Below are positions 22,297 through 31,739 of a stretch of DNA of 64,000 nt, piece by piece. The DNA is from Papilionanthe hookeriana x Papilionanthe teres. Lineage: Eukaryota; Streptophyta; Magnoliopsida; Asparagales; Orchidaceae. Within the stretch, counting starts at the first letter, position 1; each line of letters begins with the position of its first letter. The stretch covers positions 115,297,943-115,361,942 of the forward strand of contig CM040429.1 in assembly GCA_022702705.1 (NCBI GenBank), given 5' to 3'. The position numbers and the translations under genes are program-made. Below the pieces are notes generated by a model. That model saw nothing but the letters and a program-made list of their open reading frames with translations. It was not told the DNA's origin and made no database searches.

Positions 22297-23937
22297 TCAT
22301 TTTTTGCTTAAAATATCCTTCATAAATTTTGCGTAAGTTGGCATTTGTTCCAAAGCTTCAGCAAAAGGTATGTTAATAATAAGTTTCTTAAAAATTTCAA
22401 AGAACTTAGAAAATTGATGATCAAGTTTCTGCTGTTTAAGTCTTTGAGGAAAAGGTGGTGGTGGTTTTTCAACTTCCACATTAACAGGTATAACAATCGA
22501 TCTTGACTAGGAGAGAGAGTTTCTTGAGGTTTTTCAATCTCTTCAACCTCAATCTCTTTTTCAATTTCATTCCGCAATCTTTCTTTTAATTCCTTTCCAC
22601 TTCTAAGTTGCACAGCTTTAACTTGTTCATGTTCTTTTCCAGTTTCCTTTGGATTGATTTCAACATTACTAGGAAGTGTTCCTACAGGTCTGTTATTAAT
22701 TAAAGTAGCAATTTGCCCCATTTAATTTTCAATATTACGAATAGCAGTATTTTGATTTTGTAATTGATTATTCATTTGCATAATTAATTCTTCTATTGAT
22801 AACTTTTTATATTGATTATTAAATCCAGGAGGTTTATAATTTAAATTAACTTGATTATTCCAATTTCCAGTGGGATGAGATTGATTATTACCCTATTGTT
22901 GTTGTGAATTGTTCCAGTTAAAATTAGGATGATTTTTCCACCCAGGATTATAATAATTTGAATAAGGATTATTTTTATTTGCAATAGCTTGTAAAGTTTC
23001 AATAGTTTGAGGATCTTCAATATTAGCAGAGTTATTATGCGAAATATTAATTGTAAAATTATCTAATTTCTTAGATATTGCTGCAACTTGTGAAGCTAAG
23101 ATAGAAAAGGCTTCATTATCTTGAATACTAGCCATCTTTTTAGGGTTAATCCTTTCAGAAGGCCATTGAAAATTGTTATTATACATTTCTTCAATTAAAG
23201 TGTAAGCTTCTTCAAATGATTTAGACATTAAAGAACCTCCAGCAGCAATGCAGCATCAATAATTGATTTTAAAGATCCAATTAATCCATTATAAAATGTT
23301 TGAATAATCAACCAATCAGGTAAAGCATGATGAGGACATTTTCTTAATAGTTCTTTAAATCTTTCCCAAGTTTCATATATTGTCTCCCCGTCAAATTGAC
23401 TAAACGAAGTAATATCATTTCTTAATTTAGCAGTTTTAGAAGGAGGAAAATATTTAGCAAGGAATTTTTGTGCCATTTCAGCCCATGTTAGAACCAGTCG
23501 CTAATGAGTTTAACCACATCTTTGCTTTATCTCTTAAAGAAAAAGGAAAGACTCTAAGTCTAATAACATCATCAAAAACATTGTTATATTTAAAGGTAGC
23601 ACAAAGTTCTAAAAAACTAACAAGATGTAAATTTGGATCCTCATTTGGTGATCCACCAAATTGATTGTTTTGCACCATTTGAATAATAGACAGTTTAAGT
23701 TCAAAAGAATTAGCATTTCGCAGTGGGTATTTGAATACTACTATGAATTTCATCAACTGTAGGGTTAGCATAATCCCTTAATGGTTTATAAACATTTTGA
23801 TCATTAAGTTCAATTGGATTTTTTAAAGTAGCCATTTCTTGAAATTTTTGAATTTGTTTTCCCTTTTTAATTTTACTAATTGTTCTTTCCAATTCAGAAT
23901 CTAAAGGTATTAATCCTTCAGAACCAAATCTTCGCAT
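22297..23937 (-). pseudogene. Gag of Athila element B (frameshifted)
   Basis: The first in-frame ATG after the primer-binding site is at the complement of 23937-23935. The capsid domain is highly characteristic: IQMVQNNQFGGSPNEDPNL, RLRVFPFSLRDKAKMWL, then AQKFLAKYFPPSKTAKLRND and WERFKELLRKCPHHALPDW, ending near 22893. A C-terminal charged region (22297-22721) precedes protease. Frame changes lie near 23710, 23478, 23228 and 22890, so the protein is split into at least five pieces. No zinc knuckle is apparent, as is usual for Athila. Gag would assemble the particle around element RNA. Confidence 0.88.
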
Positions 23938-23988
23938 AAAACAAGCAATAAGATTTAACTGTATTATTTCTTTCTTCGTTTGATTTCT

Positions 23989-24006
23989 TCCCCGGCAACG
24001 ACGCCA
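23989..24006 (-). other. Primer-binding site of Athila element B (tRNA-Asp type)
   Basis: In element orientation TGGCGTCGTTGCCGGGGA lies six bases after the 5' LTR. Plant Athila/Tat elements commonly use TGGCGCCGTTGCCGGGGA, complementary to the 3' end of tRNA-Asp. This copy has one C-to-T change. Confidence 0.88.
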
Positions 24007-24012
24007 AAAACT

Positions 24013-25814
24013 TGACCCGACCGGCGTGCTTAACGCAGTAATGTTTGCTTTCAAAAGATAGCCAAAAAGCTTTGACTTGATTTTTAAATAGCGGCTTGTG
24101 TATAAAATTAATATTATATAAGTAATATTTTTACACACTAGGGGTACTACGCAAGTATATGTATCATTTCAAGTAATATAGGGTTTTTAAACAAAGACCC
24201 CAGTATCGATCCCACAGGGAAGATTTATAGAAATAAATTTTCTATAAAGTGAAAGTGAAATATAATAGTAAAAATATTTTTATTTTGATTATATATTACT
24301 ATTAATTTACTAGATGCAATTTAAAGAAAACAATAATAAGAAAATGATTTTATAAACTTTATAAAAAATAAACAACTTTCTTTCCTTCAATTAATCTAAG
24401 ATTTTTAAGATAAATTAATATTTGTTGGAGAATTTAATTTATGGTATTGTGCCAAATAGAAACATTCCTATTCTTTACCCTTTGATCCAGGTGCAAAGAG
24501 CATTGACTAATTTACAGAATAGGTCCAGATGTATTGTTAGTAGAATGGGTTAATCTAGGCTCACACTTCTAGATGTCCAAGGGTGGCTATGGTCAGCCCT
24601 ACAAGTGACCCTTTCCTAGTCTATAAATCAAATTATAAGAATTTAGTCTGTCACTCTAAAAACTTATCAATTCTACGCCCTTTAAATATTATCTTCCTAT
24701 TTATTTGCACTTCACCATGAATAGCCCGCACATGGCCTTCGACTACCCAAGGATTCATGTGACATTTACAAGTTAAGAGTTCTTCTCCTACAAGGTTTCT
24801 AAACTCTTCAACAGGTTTTAACAATTCAAACGACCAATTTAAAAAGTAAAGTAAGATCAGGTGTTAATGTCATCATAATGTTTTGAAAATATTTTGAATT
24901 TTAATTCTCCATCGAATCTTTATATTATCTTATCTATCTCTTCATAATTGAAGTAAGAAATTAACTAACTACTCAGAACACATTGAAAATAAGTAACAAA
25001 ACATGATAATTAAACTTTGAATCAAATGTAAAAATATACTTATCTCAAATATTTCTTCTACAGATCTTCTGATTCCTACTGACTCCACAGTGTAATGAAC
25101 TCTAGATGCAATAACATAAAAATAAACTCACTAAACTAAACAAAAGTGGCCCTAAGTTTCTCTCTCTAATTCTCTCTCTAAGGATGAGAGATCTTAAAGT
25201 AGATAAGAGAAAGGGGTACAATGGGAGGGGCACTTTTTCTGAAGAATTGGACCTCTATTTATAGGCTTCAAGAGTTGCCTCGAGGCACCTCTTCAAAACA
25301 TGTCCACATTCAATGAATCTTCTAGAAGGTCAACTGCGGCGCTAGCGCCGGAATCGGCGCCTAGGCGCCGAATCCGGCGCCTGGCGCCGGACACCGCGTC
25401 CAGTTCTTCGCACCTCTTCACTTTGGCTCGCACCTCTTCGCGATTAAAACCATTTTAGAGCATCCAAATGCAATGTATCACATGTCCTATTATCAAGGAA
25501 CAACTGCCAGCCTTCTAGAATGTCCAATAACCGCTCACTCGTCAAAATAACCGATCAAACGTTGTAAAAAATTTGACGGTTTCGTATCGAGTCCGGCGCG
25601 TAGGCGCCGGTTCAGCGCCTAGGCGCCAAGCCATATTTTTTTATACTTTTGGTATTTTGCTCCATTTTTACTCCTTTTTGCTCCTTTTTCCTTCTTAGAC
25701 CTTTTTACATTACCTACATCCAAAAACACAAAAAATACCTTTCATTAAAGCATAATATCCTTAGAAATTAATAAGAATTAAGACATAAAGAAATATGTAT
25801 TTTTTTATAGATCA
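24013..25814 (-). repeat. 5' LTR of Athila element B
   Basis: About 1.80 kb, TGATCTATAA...GGTCGGGTCA in element orientation. It is closely similar to 12736-14500. A TATA box is at the complement of 25255-25264 (CTATAAATAG). The extra length relative to the 3' LTR comes partly from an enlarged palindrome cluster at about 25336-25390. A second palindrome pair is at about 25592-25631. Confidence 0.9.
25255..25264 (-). promoter_or_regulatory. TATA box in the 5' LTR of Athila element B
   Basis: CTATAAATAG on the minus strand, inside a conserved GAAGCCTATAAATAGAGG context. The identical box is in the other LTR (13977-13986). Likely the core promoter. Confidence 0.6.
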
Positions 25815-25819
25815 ACGAG
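25815..25819. repeat. Right target-site duplication of Athila element B (ACGAG)
   Basis: Second copy of ACGAG, directly after the LTR end ...TATAGATCA and before TTAATGGAAG of element A. Confidence 0.9.
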
Positions 25820-26760
25820 TTAATGGAAGTTAACTTAGGTACTAGCGAAGAGCTTAGGCCAACCTTTGTTAGCTCCTTCTTAATAAAGAAGACTCCGTGG
25901 AAATAATCAAGCTAATAATGGAATTCAAGGACTATTTTGCTTGGAGTTACGACGAAATGCCAGGATTAGCTCCAGAAGTCGCAGTTCACAAATTAGGAGT
26001 AGATCTTACTTCCGTTCCAGTCAAACAAGCTCCCAGAAGAATGCGTCTAGAAATTGAGCAACAAGTATTAGCTGAAGTTAAGAAGCTAATAGACGCAAAA
26101 TTTGTCCGTGAAGAACAATATCCAACTTTGGTTAGCCAATGTGGTACCAGTCAGAAAGAAAAATGGTCAGATCAGAATCTGTGTGGATTTCAGAGATTTA
26201 AACAAAGCATGTCCAAAGGACGAATTCCCTCTACCAATTCCAGAATTGATGCTCGACATTGCTTCAACACATGAAATCTTTCCTTTCATGGATGGATCAT
26301 CAGGATACAATCAGATAAAGATGGCACCAGAAGACGAAAAGCTCACGGTATTCAGAACGCCGATCGGAGTGTATTGCTACACAGTAATGCCATTCGGACT
26401 AAAGAACGCAGGAGCAACATACCAAAGAGCGATGACGAAGATTTTTGATGACATCATTCACAACCAAGTTGAGTGCTACGTGGATGATGTGGTCATCAAA
26501 AGCAAACTAAAAGAAGATCACTTGTACGATTTGAGAATTCTTTTCGAGCGACTAAGACAATTTAATCTTAAGATGAATCCCTTAAAATGCGCCTTCAGTG
26601 TCACCTCCGGGAAATTCTTAGGATTTGTTGTCCGACATCGCAGGATTGAAATTGATCTGGAAAATAGTAAAGTTATTTTAGAAATGCCTCCTCCCAAAAT
26701 ATTGAAACAACTACGATCCTTTCAAGGGAAGTTAGCATATCTTCGACGCTTTATATCGAA
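25820..26760 (+). pseudogene. Reverse transcriptase of element A
   Basis: After the Athila element the frame resumes with the DYFAWSYDEMPGLAPEVAVHKL run-in and QAPRRMRLEIEQQV. A single extra T near 26124-26130 shifts the frame within the PTWLANVV motif. From there the 361-codon frame at 26102-27187 carries VRKKNGQIRICVDFRDLNKA, MPFGLKNAGATYQRAM, and the catalytic YVDD (residues 126-129). Reverse transcriptase makes element cDNA from RNA. Apart from the one frameshift the domain looks well preserved. The upstream end is separated from the protease by the Athila insertion. Confidence 0.88.
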
Positions 26761-27300
26761 TTTGTCAGGAAGGTGTCAGCCTTTTTCTGCTTTGGTTATG
26801 AAGGATGCCAAGTTTACTTGGGACTCCAAGTGTCAACATGCCTTCGATGACATCAAACAATACTTAATGACACCTCCTGTCTTAGCAGCCCCAGTCTCGG
26901 GTAGACCGTTGATACTTTATACCGCAGCTTTAGACGACTCCCTTGGAGCCCTGCTAGCCTATGTCAATGATGAGGGAAAAGAAAATGCTCTCTACTACTT
27001 AAGCCGTCGTCTAATTCCGACGGAAGTAAAGTATCCTCCTATTGAGAAGCACTGCTTGGCCCTGATCTTCGCCGCTCAAAAGCTCAGGCATTACATGCTT
27101 TCTCATAAGGTCGACCTTATTTCGAGAGTTAATCTGTTGCAATACTTGATGACCCGACCGACGTTTTCTGGCAGACTTGCCAAGTAGTCGATGATACTAT
27201 TGCAATTTGACATAACTTTCATTCCTCTTCGCGCCGTAAAGGGACAAGTTCTAGCTGACTTCCTTGCAGCACACCCTTTACCGGCAGAATCACCTCTCGA
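26761..27300 (+). pseudogene. Ty3-type RNase H of element A
   Basis: The domain follows RT in the same frame. Visible motifs are LILYTAALDDSLGALLAY, ALYYLSRRLIPTEVKYPPIEK and ALIFAAQKLRHYMLSHKVDL. An in-frame TAG at 27185-27187 replaces a Trp that is kept in copy C (LAGWSMILLQ), after which the same frame continues as MILLQFDITFIPLRAVKGQVLADFL. The Asp usual in the first motif (D-x-S) is altered to A-A-L-D-D, as often in Tat-lineage elements where a second RNase H is present. Confidence 0.8.
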
Positions 27301-27339
27301 CGACGACTTACCAGACGAGCAGATAATGAGCCTAGAAGA

Positions 27340-27780
27340 CCCCGATGATCAACGTTGGGAACTATACTTCGACGGTGCATCCTCAGCACAGAAGAACAAA
27401 GAATCGCAAACGATAGTGCCCGGTAGGGCAGGAATCGAACTAATCTTTATAACACCGGAGCGGGGGATGTTAAGATACTCTTACCACCTAACAGAACCAT
27501 GTACAAATAACGAAGCAGAATACGAAGCCCTCATAACTGGACTGGAATTAACCATTCAGATGGGGATAACAGACATCAACATCTAAGGAGATTCTCAGTT
27601 AATCATTCAACAGGTTGTCGGACAATACAGAATTCTAAAGCCAAGACTCGAGCAGTACTTTCAGTATGTCATGAAATTGCTGGAACAAATTCCAAACGTA
27701 ACAATCTACAAGATTACCAGAAAAGAAAATGCTCTCGCCGATGCGTTAGACGCCTTGCAAAGGAATTTTCCTGCTTGAAG
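27340..27780 (+). pseudogene. Second, archaeal-type RNase H of element A
   Basis: Motifs in order: WELYFDGASS (first catalytic Asp), CTNNEAEYEALITGLEL (catalytic Glu), then INI and, after an in-frame TAA near 27585 where copy C keeps Tyr, GDSQLIIQQ (catalytic Asp). This pattern is the additional aRNH domain typical of Tat-lineage Gypsy elements, placed between the Ty3 RNase H and integrase. It is thought to replace the degenerate ancestral RNase H. Besides the stop, a further frame change occurs towards integrase. Confidence 0.85.
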
Positions 27781-29131
27781 GATGAGTCAGTTGAAGTGTC
27801 AGTTCAGGGACGACAGGTCCTATCACAGGTCGACATGGATACAATACACAAATCAGAAAGAAAAACAGAAGAAACAATTGCAGCAATGACAGAAAATACA
27901 GAAGACCGGCGACAGCCATTACTGGACTACTTGCAGACAAGAAACCTGCCTGACGATAAGTCGTTAGCCCATCAATTCAAGAAAAGAAATCTGTCTTACG
28001 CATTAATAAACAATACGTTATACAGAAGGTCTTTTGACCAGATGTGGCTAAGGTGCCTGAGCGGGTCCGAGGCTTGTGAAATCGTTAAAGAAGTACATTC
28101 AGGACTGTGGCGCTCATCAGTGAGGTTCGAAAATGAAAATGAAGATCAAAAGACTGTATGATGACCGACTGTATGAAAGTTGCCAAAAGTTGTCACCAGT
28201 ACCAAGTGCACGGAGTGGTTCTACATCAACCTCCAAATGTGCTACATCCGACAATCGCATCGTGGCCATTTGAGTGTTGGGCACAGATATAGTGGGTCTG
28301 ATAGAACCGCCTTCTTCAAGAGGACATCGCTTCATTCTTGCAGCTACAGACTACTTTTCTATGTGGGCAGAAGCTATACCACTTAGAGAAGTGAAAGCAC
28401 ACCATGTGCTACAGTTTTTCAAGAACCAAGTCGTCTACCGTTTTGGAGTACCACGCAGGATCATTTCAGATAATGGGTCTGCATTCAAGAGTACAAAGAT
28501 CAACAATTTTGTCAGAAGACACGGGATCGATTGGCGATACTCAACAATCTACTACCCAAGAGCAAACGGCTTGGCCGAGGCTTTTAATAAAACTCTCGTT
28601 CAAATTCTAAAGAAAACTTTGGACGACAACAAAAGAAATTGGCACGAGAAGTTGTTAGAAGCCTTATGGGCCTACAGGACAACTTTCAGAACGCCCACCC
28701 AGTCTACACCTTACGCCTTAGTGTACGGGTCCGAGGCCGTTCTACCCTTAGAGGTTCAGCTTCCGTCACTCCGAATTGTAGTTGCAAACAAGGTCACTAC
28801 AGAAGAAATTGCCAGACTACGACTGGAAGAATTGGAAAGCTTGGAAGGGAGAAGACTTTCCACACAACATAATTTGGAACTGTATCAGGCCATGATGATC
28901 CGGGCCCATGATAAATTAGTCCGCCCAAGAACTTTCAAAGTCGGTGACTTGGTTTTAGTTCTCAGAAGACCTATTCTTGCACATCGCAAAATAGGAGGTA
29001 AATTTGAACCAACATGGGAATGGCCATTCGTGATCGAGACAGTCTACTCAGGAGGTTCCTACCTGCTGGTGAATTGCCGTGGAGAACGACCCATGCTTCC
29101 AATCAATGGACGGTATTTAAAGAAGTATTAA
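27781..29131 (+). pseudogene. Integrase of element A, core intact
   Basis: The N-terminal part (27775-28161) reads LYRRSFDQMWLRCLSGSEA and then loses frame; the HHCC zinc region is damaged, although its CHQCQVHGVVLHQPP-like coding remains visible. The catalytic core and C-terminal part are one open frame (28274-29131, 285 codons): GTDIVG (Asp5), IISDNGSAF (Asp66), YYPRANGLAEAF (Glu102), giving D60D and D35E spacings, then WAYRTTFRTPTQSTPYALVYG. The C-terminal module KIGGKFEPTWEWPFVIE is the GPF/Y type with Gly changed to Trp relative to copy C. The frame ends with INGRYLKKY and TAA. Integrase joins cDNA ends to target DNA. Confidence 0.88.
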
Positions 29132-29465
29132 TCAACCTGATGTTTCGAAGGGTGGCCTCTAAAATAGAATCTTATCCCTAGAAACACGGGTGAGGTAATC
29201 ACTCTGTGACTGGGTCCGAACCCAAAACAAAAAAAAATGGATGATAAAAAAATCTCATCAACAAAAATGTTAAAAATAAAACATGAGAAATCATAATAAT
29301 AAAATGTCAATATTTCCTTTTAAATCCATTCATTCCCGATATTTTCTCATCTCTTCCTACTTTCTTTAAATTTAAAAGTAGTGAATAAGAATTTTGAAGA
29401 GTTTTTCTTATTGTTCTTGTTCTTAGTACAGCCCCTGATCCTTTCCTTGTTTTTTTTGCAGGGAA
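29132..29465 (+). other. Integrase-AlkB intergenic leader with splice-acceptor-like end
   Basis: Noncoding, AT-rich sequence. It starts with a conserved block (CTGATGTTTCGAAGG, ACACGGGTGAGGTAATCAC) also found in copy C. It ends with a polypyrimidine run CCTTGTTTTTTTTGCAG (AG at 29460-29461) followed four bases later by the ATG of the AlkB ORF. Copy C has the same arrangement (CTTGTCTTTTCGCAG, AG at 60364-60365, same four-base gap). A conserved 3' splice site immediately before an ORF suggests the AlkB protein is made from a spliced subgenomic RNA. That is an inference. Confidence 0.5.
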
Positions 29466-31067
29466 ATGTCGAACGGGCGGTTGGTTCTAAACTTTAGAAA
29501 TGGCGTGAGTCTAGCACTTGATGAAAAGACGGTGAGGGATGGAGCAGTAATAGAGATTGACTCAGACTTCACACCAGCCGGCTTACAATACGAAAAAAAT
29601 GATTGGATCACAGTTGATCGAGAAGAACTTCACAGCCAGACAGTGATGAAAATGGGTGGCCCGAGCCACCAATCCAGTAATAAGAAAAGAAAAGAAAACG
29701 CCGAGCATGCAACCGGAGACGATAAGAAAGTTAAGTCCATGGTTGCCACGACAGAGGGTAGGCTTGTCAGCGCCGCACCCGCAGAAATTCAAGGGGTAAG
29801 GAGAGCTACTCTCACTGCTACCTAGCGAAGAAATAAGAATCGTCGCATTCGCAAAATGCTAACCAAGTTAGCAAAAGATCAACATAAACAGACAGTGGAT
29901 ACCGTTAGTGCAAATGCTCCAAGGAGATCGGTTCATCAGGAACCAGAAAGCAGAAAGTCAATTCCAAGAAGGTCGGAACAAATAAAAGAAATACCAAGAA
30001 AAGTAGAAATAGAGTTGGTACCTCGACGCCAAGCATACGTATTGGATCCGAAGAGTCTTGTTGCGAAAGCAACCCCGGAGGATGTCCCTACGGAGACTAT
30101 CCCCGAGGAGCCGAGACATGCAGAAGAACGTGCTGGGGTTGAGCCATACATCCCGCAGTATGTTACTAGACACCGAGGACTTCAGATAATCCTGGAATAC
30201 GAGCTGGAGAAAATGCAGCTAGTCGAGAAGAAAACCTTTGAATACTTTGAAAGAATTGGAAACAAGAGGGTCAACATCTTGGAAGGCCTCAAGCTGCATA
30301 CAGATGTATTCTCAGATTATGAGCAACAACAAATTGTGGACTACATCCTTGAATTGCAGAAAATGGGTCAAGCTGGCCGCCTGAGAGAAAAGACATATTC
30401 AGAACCCCGAAGATGGATGTCGGGGAAGGGAAGAGTTACAATCCAATGCGGATGTTGCTACAATTTTGCCACAGACAGAAAAGGAAATCCACCAGGGATA
30501 CTCCGTCGCGGTGAGGTGGATCCAATGCCAAGAGTCATCAAGAGAATGGTGAAAAGGATGATAACATGGAGGGTACTGCCTGCAGATTGCATACCCAACA
30601 GTTGCATTATCAACATCTACAAGGAAGGCGACCGCATACCGCCGCATATAGACCATCATGACTTTGTTGGACCCTTCGCACGAGTGTCATTCCTCGGCCA
30701 AGTGCAACATCATGTTCGGATCCGACCTCCGGATTGCGAGCCCCGGTGAGTTCCGAGGGCCGGTGGAGATACCACTACCGGTAGGTTCCGTCCTGGTGAT
30801 AAAAGAAAACGGAGCAGACGTTGCGAAACATTGCATTCCAGGATTGCCTGTGGAGCGGATCTAAGTTACTTTTAGAAGAATGGACGACAGAAAAATGCCT
30901 TACCACTTTCAACCAGATCCAGAATTGGAGTCTCCGGCCCTACGAGCTGTGAGTTACATGGGAAATAGCACACCTCCAATGCACATCCATGCGGCACTCC
31001 TGCCAAGGGTGGCTTGGAAGGTGATGTTATTGCCCATGTTTCTTACTATTCAGACATGGATTTTTGA
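29466..31067 (+). pseudogene. Captured AlkB-type (ALKBH9/10-like) RNA demethylase ORF, element A
   Basis: About 530 codons downstream of integrase. Part 1 (first ~119 codons) opens GRLVLNFRNG and has a lysine-rich end; I do not recognise it. An in-frame TAG (29823-29825) replaces a Gln kept in copy C, and the same frame continues through a basic linker. In the 29856-30749 frame, residues ~138-274 match plant ALKBH9/10 m6A demethylases: ILEGLKLHTDVFS, KGRVTIQCGCCYNFATD, GNPPGILRRGEVDP, CIINIYKEGDRIPPHIDHHD. His264 and Asp266 are the iron HxD. A one-base insertion near 30700 shifts the frame. The distal His is CAT 30829-30831 (DVAKHC), and the 2-oxoglutarate arginines are codons 30856-30858 and 30874-30876, with a TAA (30862-30864) between them. 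The tail ends SDMDF-stop, as in copy C. Family role: oxidative removal of N6-methyl from adenosine in RNA. Activity here is not shown. Confidence 0.9.
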
Positions 31068-31739
31068 CAGACGCTTTTGGATGGATCAACAAGAATCTTA
31101 CACGATCCGTTTTGGATTTACATGGATTGTATGAGACATTAAATTTCTGAAGAAAATGTCATCATGACTAGATCAAGTTGTATGATGTACATTCAGCAAG
31201 TTGGAATGAAAACGACTACGTCATATTTTGCCTTCACCTCTTTTTGTGCAAATTGACTGGGAAACACCATTAGAGTTAAATGAACTTTGAACGAAGAACA
31301 AAAAGGAAAAGAAAATAAAAGAAAATTTTTCCTAAAACTCTGAATATTAAAATGAACTTCAAACTCACATGAACACTAAATAAACAACAAGCAAAAAAAA
31401 TGGGATCGTCAAAGGACAAACAAAAACGAATCTAAATCTCAAATTGAATTCCGAACTGAATCCTTCGATTCGAACCTTTCAGTTCTTTCCTCAATCGAAA
31501 TCTGTTTGAAACTCTTTTGAAATTTGAATATTCTCTTCGACTTGTCATTAAGTCAAGTGTTTCCAGCTTGGTACACTTACCAGCTCCTTTCAATTCTCTT
31601 TCTTCTGTGTCTTAGAGGATCGACTAATTCTATTGACACGGAGCCACGAACTTTTTTCGATTTGGTTCTGATGGCATGGGATCGGGTCCCTCTTCATACA
31701 GATAGATCTTCAAGATTGGAACCAGTTTCCATTTCTCAC
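31068..31739 (+). other. Proximal 3' UTR of element A
   Basis: Noncoding sequence after the AlkB ORF, about 31068-31300 clearly homologous to copy C (shared ACGATCCGTTTTG, CTTCACCTCTTTTTGTGCAAATTGA and GGGAAACACC blocks), then A-rich and diverged. No further domain is visible. Confidence 0.65.

Larger units (their letters stand above)
12736..25814 (-). mobile_element. Complete Athila-like Ty3/Gypsy retrotransposon B (13.1 kb)
   Basis: Read on the minus strand it has a 5' LTR, a primer-binding site matching the tRNA-Asp 3' end, gag, protease, RT, RNase H, integrase, an env-like region, a polypurine tract and a 3' LTR. It is flanked by the perfect duplication ACGAG (12731-12735 and 25815-25819). 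The gag and protease sequences, an FMDD RT motif and a large ORF region after integrase place it in Athila. The two LTRs are very similar over the stretches I compared, so the insertion looks fairly young. Even so, every ORF carries at least one frameshift or stop. It interrupts the pol region of element A and therefore arrived later. Confidence 0.92.

Noticed and set aside
30399..30659. Minus-strand ORF of 86 codons
   Set aside because: It is a shadow of the AlkB domain on the opposite strand.
29856..30864. AlkB region as an ordinary host ALKBH gene
   Set aside because: It follows integrase directly in two separate element copies with the same flanks, is fused to a conserved element-specific N-terminus, and is carried on into a 3' UTR and LTR.
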